Positions 17,378 through 27,799 of a DNA stretch of 64,000 bases are shown one piece after another. The DNA comes from Streptomyces sp. BR123. Lineage in GTDB: Bacteria > Actinomycetota > Actinomycetes > Streptomycetales > Streptomycetaceae. The notes beneath the pieces are model-generated. The model worked only from the letters and a program-made list of their open reading frames with translations. It was not told where the DNA came from and did no database searches. Both the position numbers and the translations under genes were made by a program. The stretch lies in assembly GCF_013401435.1 (NCBI RefSeq), contig NZ_JACBGN010000005.1:1-64000 (forward strand), read 5' to 3'. The stretch's first letter is position 1; each line of letters starts with the position of its first letter.

Positions 17378-18342
17378 TGTTGTTCGACGCCGTCGCTCAG
17401 CAGCCCAAGCTGCTGTACCTGCTCCAGGGCGTCGCCGCCTTCGCGGCGGTTGTCTCCGTGATCCTGCTTGCACTGCACCGGGGGCCGGTACGGAGGCGGG
17501 CCGCGGCCCTGATCCTGCTGGCCCCCACGCTGCTGCTGCTCACGATCGGTCTTCTCCTGCCGGGTCTGCGCACTCTGGCGCTGTCGTTCACCGACCGTGG
17601 GGGAGACACGTGGGCCGGCTTCGACAACTACGTGTGGATGTTCACCGACCACCGGGCGATGATGGCGCTGCGCAACACCCTGGCGTGGGTGGTCCTCGTG
17701 CCGCTGACGTCCACCGCGGTCGGGCTGCTCTACGCGGCGGCCGTCGTACGGTCGCGGTTCAGAGCGTTCGCGCTGTCCCTCGTCCTGATGCCGATGGCGA
17801 TCTCCTTCGTCGGCGCGGGTGTCGTCTGGAAGTTCGTCTACGCCTATCGTCCCGCAGAGGCCGGGCAGATCGGGCTGCTGAACCAGCTCGTCGTCGCGTT
17901 CGGCGGCGAACCGAGGCAATGGCTCGTGGACTCTCCCTGGAACGTCCTGTTCCTCATCGTGGTGATGGTGTGGACACAGGCGGGCTTCGCGGCCGTCCTG
18001 CTGACCGGCGCGATCAGGGCCGTTCCCGGAGAGCTGACCGAGGCGGCCCGACTCGACGGCGCGTCCCCCCGGCAGATCTTCTGGCGGATCACCATGCCGT
18101 CGATCAGGCCCACTCTGCTCGTCGTGGTCCTCGCTCAGGCGATCGGCACCTTCAAGGCCTTCGACATCGTCAAGACCATGACCGGCGGACAGTTCGGCAC
18201 GGGCGTCATCGCCCACGAGATGTACGACCAGGCCTTCCGCTACGGCGAGACGGGCCGCGGTGCGGCGCTCGCCGTGCTCCTCTTCGTCCTCGTCACCCCC
18301 TTCGTCGCCCACCAGGTCCGGGCACAGCGGAGGACAGCGTGA
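17377..18342 (+). CDS. ABC-transporter permease (AglF-like)
   Basis: 321 residues, about eight hydrophobic segments. The cytoplasmic EAA loop that contacts the ATPase is present as ELTEAARLDGASPRQIFWRI (~220-240). The extra hydrophobic region at the N-terminus (LLYLLQGVAAFAAVVSVILL) before the usual first helix matches alpha-glucoside permeases of the AglF group. It pairs with the permease at 18339. The start ATG overlaps the binding-protein stop (TGATG), and its stop overlaps the next GTG. Confidence 0.88.
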   Translation: MLFDAVAQQPKLLYLLQGVAAFAAVVSVILLALHRGPVRRRAAALILLAPTLLLLTIGLLLPGLRTLALSFTDRGGDTWAGFDNYVWMFTDHRAMMALRNTLAWVVLVPLTSTAVGLLYAAAVVRSRFRAFALSLVLMPMAISFVGAGVVWKFVYAYRPAEAGQIGLLNQLVVAFGGEPRQWLVDSPWNVLFLIVVMVWTQAGFAAVLLTGAIRAVPGELTEAARLDGASPRQIFWRITMPSIRPTLLVVVLAQAIGTFKAFDIVKTMTGGQFGTGVIAHEMYDQAFRYGETGRGAALAVLLFVLVTPFVAHQVRAQRRTA

Positions 18343-19226
18343 ACGGCGTCCGGGAGCGTCTGGCCTCCCGCGCCTTCACGTCGATCGCCGTGGTGATCGC
18401 GATCCTCTGGACGACGCCGACCCTCGGTCTGCTGCTCTCCTCGTTCCGCCCCGAGGAGGAGATCAAGACGACGGGCTGGTGGACCGTGTTCGGTACGCCG
18501 CATCTCACGCTCGACAACTACGGCGAGGCGCTGTCCGGTGGCGGGAACGGGTCGGGGCGGCTCGCGGAGTACCTCGTCAACTCCGTCGTCATCACGCTTC
18601 CCTCGGTGCTCTTCCCGCTCGTGCTGGCGTTCTTCGCGGCGTACGCCCTGGCGTGGATCGACTTCAGGGGGCGGGACGCGCTCGTCGTCGGCATCTTCGC
18701 GCTCCAGGTCGTGCCGCTCCAGATGGCGCTCGTCCCCCTCCTGAAGCTGTTCTCCCAGGGCTGGCTGTTCCTGCCCGCGTGGAACCTCACCGGTCCGGCG
18801 CGTTTCGGCCAGGTCTGGTTCGCCCACACGGTCTTCGCACTGCCGTTCGCGGTGTTCCTCCTGCACAACTTCCTGGCGGGGCTGCCCCGGGACCTGATCG
18901 AGGCTGCCCGCGTCGAGGGCGCGTCGCACGGGGCGCTGCTGCTCCGGATCGTGCTGCCGCTGGCCCGCCCGGCCCTTGTCTCCTTCGCCATCATCCAGTT
19001 CATCTGGGTGTGGAACGACCTCCTCGTGGCACTGACGCTGTCGGGCGGAACGGCCGAGACCGCACCGATGACGGTCAGACTGGCGAGCCTGGCCGGGACG
19101 TACGGCAACGAATGGCAGCGGCTGACCGCAGGAGCCTTCGTGGCGGCGTTCGTCCCGCTGCTCGTCTTCTTCTCCCTCCGACGGCACTTCGCACGGGGAC
19201 TGCTCGCCGGATCGGTGAAGGGATGA
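18339..19226 (+). CDS. ABC-transporter permease (AglG-like)
   Basis: 295 residues, six hydrophobic helices. The EAA loop reads DLIEAARVEGASHGALLLRI (~185-205). The pattern SSFRPEEEIKTTGWW after helix 1 is typical of the MalG/AglG side of sugar importers. It forms the channel with the preceding permease. GTG at 18339 overlaps the upstream stop (GTGA), and its own stop overlaps the ATG of the LAL regulator (ATGA), an unusually tight link between a transporter and its likely regulator. Confidence 0.88.
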   Translation: MNGVRERLASRAFTSIAVVIAILWTTPTLGLLLSSFRPEEEIKTTGWWTVFGTPHLTLDNYGEALSGGGNGSGRLAEYLVNSVVITLPSVLFPLVLAFFAAYALAWIDFRGRDALVVGIFALQVVPLQMALVPLLKLFSQGWLFLPAWNLTGPARFGQVWFAHTVFALPFAVFLLHNFLAGLPRDLIEAARVEGASHGALLLRIVLPLARPALVSFAIIQFIWVWNDLLVALTLSGGTAETAPMTVRLASLAGTYGNEWQRLTAGAFVAAFVPLLVFFSLRRHFARGLLAGSVKG

Positions 19227-21991
19227 GCCCCGACCGGCCCGAGGGAGAAGGCGCGGCGGCGCCCGGGAGCGCGGCGCTGAGCCGGCCCGGGCTGCGGGGC
19301 CGCGAAGCCGAGCTGGAGCGGCTGCGCGCCCTGATCGAGGCGGTGCGCGATGGCGAAGGAGGGGCGATCGCGCTGCTCCTGGGCGAGCCCGGGATCGGGA
19401 AGACCGTACTGCTGCAGGAGACCGTCTCGATCGCGCGGGCTCACGGGTTCGTCGTCAGCCATGGCCGCGCCGAGGAACTGCACGAGCTGGCACCGCTCGC
19501 CTCACTGGCCTCCGGCCTCCTTCACGGTGACCCGCCGCTGCTGTCCAGCACGGACTTCGCAGACCTCGCCGGCCACCACGACCAGCGCATCTGGCTCGTC
19601 GAACAACTGGCCCAGCTGATCGAGGAACGCTCGGCGGGCACGCCCGTACTGCTCGCGGTCGACGACGTCCAATGGGCGGACCCGCTGAGCCGTTTCGCCC
19701 TGAGCGTCATGCCGGCACGGCTGCTCAGCTCCCCGGTCCTCTGGCTGCTCACGAGCAGGGAGAACCCGGAGCTGTACGGGCAGGGGCCGCTGACGACGAC
19801 TCTCCCTCTGCGGCCGCTGTCCGAGACGGCCCTGGCCGAGCTGGCACGCGACGTCCTCGGCGGCAACGTGCCAGCGCGGATCGAGGAACTCCTCGACGGG
19901 GCGGGCGGCAACCCCTTCCTCGCGGCCGAGATGCTCTCGGGCATCGCGGCGACCGGCGCGGACGGGCCGGAACCGCCCGAGCGGCTGGTCCTCGGGGTAC
20001 GCGGCCGACTGGCCGACCTCCGGCCTGACACCCTGCACTTCCTGCGGATCGGCTCGGTCCTCGGCCGCGCGTTCTCGCTCCCCGACGCCGCCGCCCTGTG
20101 CGGCCGGCCCGCCTCCGGACTGAGCGCCGAAGTGGACGAGGCGATCGCCGCCGCTCTCCTCCACGACGACGGCGAACGCCTCCTGTTCCGCCACGACCTG
20201 CTCCGCCAGGCGGTGTACGCCGACCTCGCCCCCTCCGTACGCCGGGCGCTGCACCGGGAGGCCGCGAGCCGGCTCGTCGCGGCGGGCCGGAGCTCCGGCG
20301 ACGCGGTCCCGCACCTGCTGAAGAGCGCCGAACCCGGCGACACGGAGGCGATCGGACTGCTCCGCACAGCCGCCGAGGACGTGCTCGCCGTGATGCCCGA
20401 CCTCGCCGCCGACCTGGCCGTACGCGCCCTGGAACTCGTACCGCCCCGTGCGCCCATGGCGTACGACGTGGGAGAGCGGGCCATCGTCGCGCTGACCCGC
20501 GCGGGCCGGTACACCCAGGCACGGGACACCGGCGACGCGCTGCTCGCCCGCCGGCCGCCCCTGGACGTCTTCGCCCGTCTGCAGTCCGTGCTCGGCGACG
20601 CGCTCTGGCACCTCGACGACGTCCACGAGCTGACCCGCCGCACGACGACGGCGCTGGCAGCCGTCACCGATCCGGTGATCCGCGCCCGGCTGACCGCCCG
20701 GCAGGCGCTGGCCCGGTCCCGCGGGAGCGACCTCGGGGCCGCCCGCGAGACCGGGGAACGGGCGCTCGCCGAGGCGGAGCGGGCCGGTGACCGGGAGGCG
20801 CGCGTCCTCGCGCTGTGGGGTCTCGGCGAGATCGCCCTCAACGCGGGCGACTGCGCCGCCGCCGTCGAACACCACACGGCGCTGAGCGTGTTCGACTCCG
20901 CCTTCCTTCCCGAGGAGGCCGTCGCCCTGATCCACTTGGACGACTTCGACGCCGTACGGCGACTGCTCCGGACCACGGGCGACGCTCCCCTGCGCCCCGC
21001 CATGCTGAGCTGGGCCCAGGGAACCCTGAACATGGGGCTCGGCCGGCTCGACGACGCGGACGCCGACCTCGTCACGGCCGAGCGTCTCGAAGCGGACCTC
21101 CAGGTACCCAACAACCTGGTCAACATCCGCGTCAACCGCGGTCTCCTCGCGATGCTGCGCGGCGACCGCGAAGCCGCGAGTGAACACCTGGACGTCGTGA
21201 GGGCGACCCTGGCCGACCGGCCGAACAAGGGAAACCACGCCGCGCACCAGTACTTCGAGGCCGTCGTCGCCGACGCCGACGGCGACCACGCGGCGGCGGC
21301 CGAACTCGTCCGGTCGGTGCAGCGGGACCACCCCTTCCTCCGGTGGCGGCTCCTGCGCCCTCATGTCGTCCAGGCCGTGGGGATCGCCCTGCGCGGCGGG
21401 GACCGGAAGCTGGCCGAGGACCTCGCGGCCCAGGCCGCCGCACACACCACCCGCAACCCCACCGTGCCGACCGCCCAGGGGACGGCCGCCCACGCGTCCG
21501 CCCTGGTGAACGCCGACCAAGGACTCCTGGAGCGGGCGGTGGACATCCTCCTGGACGGCCCCCGGCCGCTGTCCCTCGCCGCCGCATCCGCCGACCTGGG
21601 GCGCGCGCTCCTGACCTCGGGCGACGCCGCCGCGAAACCCGCCCTGACCAGGGCGCACGACATATACGCCCAGGCGGGGGCCGACGCCGAGGCCGAACGG
21701 GTCCGGGCCGATCTGGAACAGGCCACACGCCGCCCCGGCCGCCGCACCGGACGTCTCCGGCCGCGCACCGACCAGGGCTGGGACGCGCTCACGGCCTCGG
21801 AACGGAAGGTGGCCCGGCTGATCGCCGCGGGCCACACCAACCGGTCGGCCGCGGAGGCCCTCGTCGTCTCCCCGCACACGGTCAACACCCATCTGGCGTC
21901 GATCTTCCGCAAGCTCGCGGTGCGTTCCAGGGTCCACCTGGCCCGGATCGTCCTCGCGGAGGACGACGACGGAACGACCGGCGACGACTGA
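19223..21991 (+). CDS. LuxR-family LAL (large ATP-binding) transcriptional regulator
   Basis: 922 residues. N-terminal AAA/STAND-type ATPase with Walker A LLGEPGIGKT (~54-61) and Walker B VLLAVDDVQWAD (~143-152), a helical TPR-like middle, and a C-terminal LuxR helix-turn-helix (LTASERKVARLIAAGHTNRSAAEALVVSPHTVNTHL, at ~855-895). LAL proteins resemble MalT, where sugar and ATP binding switch on transcription. Coupling to the ABC-importer genes suggests it senses the imported solute and controls the operon; this is inference. The ATPase motif is intact, unlike the LAL at 24829. Confidence 0.9.
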   Translation: MSPDRPEGEGAAAPGSAALSRPGLRGREAELERLRALIEAVRDGEGGAIALLLGEPGIGKTVLLQETVSIARAHGFVVSHGRAEELHELAPLASLASGLLHGDPPLLSSTDFADLAGHHDQRIWLVEQLAQLIEERSAGTPVLLAVDDVQWADPLSRFALSVMPARLLSSPVLWLLTSRENPELYGQGPLTTTLPLRPLSETALAELARDVLGGNVPARIEELLDGAGGNPFLAAEMLSGIAATGADGPEPPERLVLGVRGRLADLRPDTLHFLRIGSVLGRAFSLPDAAALCGRPASGLSAEVDEAIAAALLHDDGERLLFRHDLLRQAVYADLAPSVRRALHREAASRLVAAGRSSGDAVPHLLKSAEPGDTEAIGLLRTAAEDVLAVMPDLAADLAVRALELVPPRAPMAYDVGERAIVALTRAGRYTQARDTGDALLARRPPLDVFARLQSVLGDALWHLDDVHELTRRTTTALAAVTDPVIRARLTARQALARSRGSDLGAARETGERALAEAERAGDREARVLALWGLGEIALNAGDCAAAVEHHTALSVFDSAFLPEEAVALIHLDDFDAVRRLLRTTGDAPLRPAMLSWAQGTLNMGLGRLDDADADLVTAERLEADLQVPNNLVNIRVNRGLLAMLRGDREAASEHLDVVRATLADRPNKGNHAAHQYFEAVVADADGDHAAAAELVRSVQRDHPFLRWRLLRPHVVQAVGIALRGGDRKLAEDLAAQAAAHTTRNPTVPTAQGTAAHASALVNADQGLLERAVDILLDGPRPLSLAAASADLGRALLTSGDAAAKPALTRAHDIYAQAGADAEAERVRADLEQATRRPGRRTGRLRPRTDQGWDALTASERKVARLIAAGHTNRSAAEALVVSPHTVNTHLASIFRKLAVRSRVHLARIVLAEDDDGTTGDD

Positions 21992-22963
<972 letters not shown>

Positions 22964-23068
22964 CGCCCCACCGCTGACCCGCAGGGATGACGCCGCAGCC
23001 CCCGGCGTCACCCCGGCCCCGCGGTTCCCCGGCGCGGGAACCGGACGAGCTCAGGAGAGCAGACACCC

Positions 23069-24157
23069 ATGCAGTTCGGCATCTTCACCGTCGGGGACGT
23101 GACCCCCGACCCCACCACCGGTCGCACTCCGACCGAACACGAGCGCATCAAGGCGATGGTCGCCATCGCGCTCAAGGCAGAGGAGGTCGGCCTCGACGTC
23201 TTCGCGACCGGCGAGCACCACAACCCGCCGTTCGTGCCGTCGTCACCGACCACCCTGCTCGGCTACATCGCCGCCCGCACCGAGAAACTGATCCTGTCCA
23301 CGTCCACGACGCTGATCACCACCAACGACCCGGTGCAGATCGCCGAGGACTACGCGATGCTCCAGCACCTGGCCGACGGCCGGGTCGACCTCATGCTGGG
23401 CCGCGGCAACACCGGTCCCGTCTACCCGTGGTTCGGACAGGACATCCGCCAGGGCATCAACCTCGCCAAGGAGAACTACGCCTTGCTGCGCCGACTGTGG
23501 CGCGAGGACGTCGTGGACTGGGAGGGAATGTTCCGTACGCCGCTCCAGGCCTTCACCGCGACACCGCGGCCCCTGGACGGCGTCCCGCCCTTCGTCTGGC
23601 ACGGATCCATCAGGTCCCCCGAGATCGCGGAGCAGGCCGCCTTCTACGGCGACGGCTTCTTCCACAACAACATCTTCTGGCCGGCCGACCACACCCGGCG
23701 CATGGTGCAGCTGTACCGGCGCCGGTTCGCGCACCACGGTCACGGCCGGGCGGAGGACGCCGTCGTCGGCCTGGGCGGCCAGGTCTTCATGCGAAAGAAC
23801 TCCCAGGACGCCGTGCGGGAGTTCCGGCCCTACTTCGACAACGCGCCGGTGTACGGCCACGGCCCGTCGCTGGAGGACTTCACCGAGCAGACCCCGCTGA
23901 CGGTGGGCTCTCCCCAGCAGGTCATCGAGCGGACCCTGTCGTTCCGGGAGACCGTCGGCGACTACCAGCGGCAGCTGTTCCTCATGGACCACGCGGGCCT
24001 GCCCTTGAAGACCGTCCTCGAACAGCTCGACATCCTCGGCGAAGAGGTCGTGCCCGTGCTGCGGAGGGAATTCGCCAAGGGACGTCCGGCCGACGTGCCG
24101 GAGGCGCCCACGCACGCGTCGCTCCTCCGAGCCGTCGGGGAGGTGCCCGCCGCATGA
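23069..24157 (+). CDS. LLM-class flavin-dependent monooxygenase (luciferase-like)
   Basis: 362 residues. The bacterial-luciferase TIM-barrel features are clear: MQFGIFTVGDV at the start, FATGEHHNPPFVPSSP, ILSTSTTLITTNDPVQIAEDYAMLQHLADGRV and LMLGRGNTGPVYPWFG. Such enzymes use reduced FMN from a separate reductase to oxygenate aldehydes, alkanes, sulfonates or heterocycles. The reductase is the next gene, overlapping by ATGA. The substrate is unknown; context suggests an organic compound also handled by the neighbouring hydrolases. The ATG at 23069 is preceded by CAGGAGAG. Confidence 0.87.
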   Translation: MQFGIFTVGDVTPDPTTGRTPTEHERIKAMVAIALKAEEVGLDVFATGEHHNPPFVPSSPTTLLGYIAARTEKLILSTSTTLITTNDPVQIAEDYAMLQHLADGRVDLMLGRGNTGPVYPWFGQDIRQGINLAKENYALLRRLWREDVVDWEGMFRTPLQAFTATPRPLDGVPPFVWHGSIRSPEIAEQAAFYGDGFFHNNIFWPADHTRRMVQLYRRRFAHHGHGRAEDAVVGLGGQVFMRKNSQDAVREFRPYFDNAPVYGHGPSLEDFTEQTPLTVGSPQQVIERTLSFRETVGDYQRQLFLMDHAGLPLKTVLEQLDILGEEVVPVLRREFAKGRPADVPEAPTHASLLRAVGEVPAA

Positions 24158-24768
24158 AGCTGATCGTGGTCTCTGCCGGGCTGAGCACCCCCTCCTCCAC
24201 CCGCCTGCTCGCGGACCGGCTGACCGAATCGACCCGCGACGAACTCGCCGCCCGGGGGCACGAGGGGGCGACGGAGGTCGTTGAGCTGCGCGAACTGGCC
24301 GGCGACATCGCCAACCACCTCGTGACCGGATTTCCGCCCCCGCGACTTGGCGCCGCGATCGACTCGGTGATGGCGGCCGACGGCCTGATCGTCGTGACCC
24401 CCGTGTTCGCGGCCTCCTACAGCGGTCTCTTCAAGTCCTTCTTCGACGTGATCGATCCAGACGCCCTCACCGGGAAGCCGGTCCTGATCGCGGCTACCGG
24501 CGGAACCGCCCGCCACTCCCTGGTCCTGGAGCACGCCGTGCGCCCGCTCTTCGCCCATCTCCGTGCCGTCGTCGTCCCCACCGCCGTGTTCGCGGCCTCC
24601 GAGGACTGGGGCTCGGGGGGAGACCTGTACACCGACGGCCTGCCCGGGCGGGTCCGCCGCGCGGGCGTCGAACTCGCCGCGCTCATGGCGGCGCGCCCGG
24701 TCAGGGAAGAGGCCGAGGACGACGTCACCGTCCTCGACCGGCAACTCGCCGACCTGCGCTTCGACTGA
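24154..24768 (+). CDS. NAD(P)H-dependent FMN reductase (CE1759 type)
   Basis: 204 residues, flavodoxin-like fold. The N-terminal phosphate loop reads VSAGLSTPSSTRLLA, typical of the CE1759 FMN-reductase group (T/S-P-S-S-T), and VTPVFAASYSGLFKSFFDVI is the second flavin-contacting segment. It would supply reduced FMN to the luciferase-like monooxygenase whose stop codon it overlaps. A pairing of LLM oxygenase and this reductase is common in actinobacteria. Confidence 0.87.
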   Translation: MKLIVVSAGLSTPSSTRLLADRLTESTRDELAARGHEGATEVVELRELAGDIANHLVTGFPPPRLGAAIDSVMAADGLIVVTPVFAASYSGLFKSFFDVIDPDALTGKPVLIAATGGTARHSLVLEHAVRPLFAHLRAVVVPTAVFAASEDWGSGGDLYTDGLPGRVRRAGVELAALMAARPVREEAEDDVTVLDRQLADLRFD

Positions 24769-24798
24769 GACGGGCCCCCGGGCCGGGCGACGCCGGGG

Positions 24799-24814
24799 TG
24801 GTTCACATGGTTCA
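24799..24814. promoter_or_regulatory. 9-bp-period direct repeat before LAL regulator
   Basis: Two TGGTTCA units at 24799-24805 and 24808-24814, a 9-bp period. A TACTGT box (24815-24820) that could be a -10 element follows, and the ATG is at 24829, so the transcript may be nearly leaderless. Direct repeats one helical turn apart suit a LAL or other dimeric activator acting on its own promoter. Confidence 0.4.
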
Positions 24815-24828
24815 TACTGTTCCGCCGT

Positions 24829-27663
24829 ATGAGCGTGAAGCGAGTGACGACAAGGACCGTGCCCGAGGAGCTCGGCGGCGTACGGACACCCCTCCGGGGC
24901 AGGGACCGAGAACTGGCGTTCATCGAGGAGCGGCTCGACGCGCTCGGCCGGGGCAAAGGCGGGATCGTCCGCGTAGAGGGCCCCGCCGGAATCGGCAGGT
25001 CCAGGATCCTCGCCGAGGCCGCGGCCGCCGCGAGGCGGCACGGGACGCGGGTGTTCGAGGGAGCGGCGGACCCCGACGAACAGTTCGTACCGCTCGGCCC
25101 GCTCCTCGAAGGCGTACTCTCCGGCGAGGAACCGCTGTCGGGCGCCCAACGTCTCCGGGACCTCGCCACGACACCCGGCCAGCGGTTCTGGCTGCTTCAG
25201 GAGCTGGGGGACCGCCTGCGGGAGGCGGCCCGGAACGGACCCCTGCTCGTCGTCCTCGACGACCTCCAGTGGTGCGACGACCTGACCCTTCTCACCTTCC
25301 ACACCCTCGCGGCGGGACTCTCGTCGCACCCGATCCTGTGGCTGGTCGCCGTGCGCGCCGGCAGCGTGCCGTCCGGGGTGCGCACCACCCTGGACAGGAT
25401 CCGTCAGGCGGGCGCCCGCGAGCTGGTCCTCGAAGCGCTGGAGGACCGTGCGATCGCCCGGATCACAGAGGACGTCCTCGGCGCCCCTCCAGACCCGGAC
25501 GTGCTCCGCCTCGCCCGCCGCGCCGAGGGGGTGCCCCAGCTGCTGGTCGAGCTGCTCGGCTCGCTGCGCGAGGAGGCGGTGACGATCGAGAACGGCATGG
25601 CCGGGCTGCCGGCCGGACCCTCCGCCCCACGGGAACTCCCCTCGGTCGCGCGCCGCCTCGACCAACTGTCCGACGAGGCGCGGACGCTGGTGCAGACGGC
25701 GGCCGCCGTGGGCGGCACGGTCACCGTCGCGCTGCTTGCCGAGCTGCTCGGCAGGTCCTCGGCGGCGCTCATCACAGCCGTACGGGAATCCCTCGACGCC
25801 GATCTTCTCGCCGAGAGCGGCGATCGCCTCGCCTTCCGCCACGACCTGATCCGCGAGGCGGTGGAAGCCGGCCTCCCCCTGCCCCTGCGTCAGGCCCTGC
25901 GCCGACAGGCCGCCGGGCTGCCGCCGGGGAGAGCACCGGCTGATGCCGCGGAGGGCGAGAGGCCGGCACCGAGGGACGCCGCGCAGGCCGACCGGCTCCG
26001 CGCCGAAGCGGCGGAACTCGCGGCCACCGCTCCCGGGCCCGCCGCGGAGCGCAGCCTCAAGGCCCTGGAACTCACCGCGGCGGACGTTCCGGAGCGGCCG
26101 CGGATCATCACCGAGACGCTCCCGCTGCTCTGGCAGACGGGCCGGGCCGCCCAGGCGCGTGAGCTGGGCGACTCCGCTCTGGCGGCCGGCGGTCTCGGAC
26201 CTGAGGACGAGGCGGGCATCCGGCTCGCCCTGGCACGCCTCGCCGTACCGTTCGATTTCTCCGAGGCCGTCCGGCAGGCCCGCGCCGGGGCAGCACTGCC
26301 CGGGATCTCCGCGACCGCGAAGGGGCGACTGCTCGCCATGCTCGCCGTCGGCCTGTCGATGTCGGGCGAGCACGCGGCGGCCGAACAGGTCGCCGCGGAG
26401 GCGTGGGAGACCGCCGCGGCAGCAGGTGACCGTACCGCCGAGGCCACCTTGACGACGGTCCGCTCGGCCGTGAGTTTCCACCGCATGGACCTGACCGAGG
26501 CGTTCCGGCAGGCCGAGCGGTCCGCCGCGCTGGCCGACGCCCTGGGCGTCAGCACCTCGCTGTGGGTACCGGAGGCCCTGTGGCATGCTCTCCTGTCGAA
26601 CACAACCGGACGCACCGCGGAGGCGCTCGCCGTCGCCGAGGACGGCATCCGGATCACCAGGGAGCAGGGCCGGACCGCCGCCACCCGTATGTGGCTGATG
26701 ACCCGCTCCCGCATCCTTCTGGAGATCGGACGGCTGACGGATGCCCGGGCCGACGCCGAAGCCGCGTCCCCCACGGCCGACGATCCCGGCCCGGGCAACC
26801 TCGCCGACGTCACGCTCCGGTACGTGATGATGCGCGTCGCCCTCCACACCGGCGACCGGCAGACCGCACAGGCGTACGCTGCGGAGGCGAGGCGCATGCG
26901 TGGCGACGGCGCCCCCGTCGTCCGGCACTTCGGCTCCTGGATGCTGGCGCTGATGGCCGACTTCGAAGGGCGGCCCGACCGCGCCATGGCCGAACTCGAC
27001 GGGGTGATGACGTCACCCGCCGCGGACCGGCCCGCCTACGCCGGCCTGATCGACCCCGCCGACGCCCCGGTGCTCGTCCGCATGTCGCTGCGCGCCGGCG
27101 CCCACGAACGGGCAGCGCAGGCGGTCGCCCAGGCCGAGCGGCGAGCCGCGCTCAATCCCGACCTCACGTTCCTCGCCGCCACCGCCGCGCACGCCCGGGG
27201 ACTCCTCGACAACGACCTGGACCGGCTGGCACACGCCGTCCGGCTGTACGACGACTGCCCCCGGGTGCTGGCCCGGGCGTCGGCACTGGAGGACGCCGGA
27301 CGCAAGCTGGCGGCCACCCGCAAGCCCGAAGCGGTGCCGTACTTCGAGAAGGCCCTCGCGCTCTATGCGAGGGCGGGCGCCGAACGGGACGTCGCACGGG
27401 TGCGCCGGCGCCTTCGGGCCAGCGGTGTCCGCCGCCGGCCCTTACCTGCCCGACTCGACGGTGAATGGCCCGAGTTGACGCCGGCGGAGACACGGGTCGT
27501 ACGGCTCGTGGCCCGAGGGCTGACCAATCGACAGGTGGCCGGGAACCTCTCCCTCTCGCCGCACACGGTGAGTTCGCACCTGCGCCGGGCCTTCACCAAG
27601 CTGGACGTCACCTCGCGCGCGGAGCTGACCCGGCTGGTGAAGCATCGTGACAGCGGAGAGTAG
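24829..27663 (+). CDS. LuxR-family LAL regulator with altered Walker A motif
   Basis: 944 residues. N-terminal ATPase module, TPR-like helices and a C-terminal LuxR helix-turn-helix (LTPAETRVVRLVARGLTNRQVAGNLSLSPHTV, ~885-920). The Walker A reads GPAGIGRSR (~50-58): the invariant lysine is arginine, which usually weakens ATP binding or hydrolysis. Walker B (LLVVLDDLQWCD, ~139-150) is kept. It may sense its ligand without ATP turnover. It follows the monooxygenase-reductase pair by 60 bp on the same strand and is the likely regulator of those genes. A hydrophilic Pro/Ala-rich linker lies around residue 365-385. Confidence 0.88.
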   Translation: MSVKRVTTRTVPEELGGVRTPLRGRDRELAFIEERLDALGRGKGGIVRVEGPAGIGRSRILAEAAAAARRHGTRVFEGAADPDEQFVPLGPLLEGVLSGEEPLSGAQRLRDLATTPGQRFWLLQELGDRLREAARNGPLLVVLDDLQWCDDLTLLTFHTLAAGLSSHPILWLVAVRAGSVPSGVRTTLDRIRQAGARELVLEALEDRAIARITEDVLGAPPDPDVLRLARRAEGVPQLLVELLGSLREEAVTIENGMAGLPAGPSAPRELPSVARRLDQLSDEARTLVQTAAAVGGTVTVALLAELLGRSSAALITAVRESLDADLLAESGDRLAFRHDLIREAVEAGLPLPLRQALRRQAAGLPPGRAPADAAEGERPAPRDAAQADRLRAEAAELAATAPGPAAERSLKALELTAADVPERPRIITETLPLLWQTGRAAQARELGDSALAAGGLGPEDEAGIRLALARLAVPFDFSEAVRQARAGAALPGISATAKGRLLAMLAVGLSMSGEHAAAEQVAAEAWETAAAAGDRTAEATLTTVRSAVSFHRMDLTEAFRQAERSAALADALGVSTSLWVPEALWHALLSNTTGRTAEALAVAEDGIRITREQGRTAATRMWLMTRSRILLEIGRLTDARADAEAASPTADDPGPGNLADVTLRYVMMRVALHTGDRQTAQAYAAEARRMRGDGAPVVRHFGSWMLALMADFEGRPDRAMAELDGVMTSPAADRPAYAGLIDPADAPVLVRMSLRAGAHERAAQAVAQAERRAALNPDLTFLAATAAHARGLLDNDLDRLAHAVRLYDDCPRVLARASALEDAGRKLAATRKPEAVPYFEKALALYARAGAERDVARVRRRLRASGVRRRPLPARLDGEWPELTPAETRVVRLVARGLTNRQVAGNLSLSPHTVSSHLRRAFTKLDVTSRAELTRLVKHRDSGE

Positions 27664-27799
27664 TCGCTTCGTCTCCCATGTGAGCGTCATGGCAATGGAC
27701 GATTCATGCGATGTGCCGACGTCGTCGTTTCCTCAGACTGATCAAGAACCGCCGAATGGAGAAGTCCGCGGGGACAGTTGATCGAGAGAGGAACAACGC

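Noticed and set aside
23962-26928. Long minus-strand open frame (~988 codons) opposite the LAL regulator at 24829
   Set aside because: Same GC-shadow effect; low-complexity Arg/Gly/Pro-rich translation, no motif.
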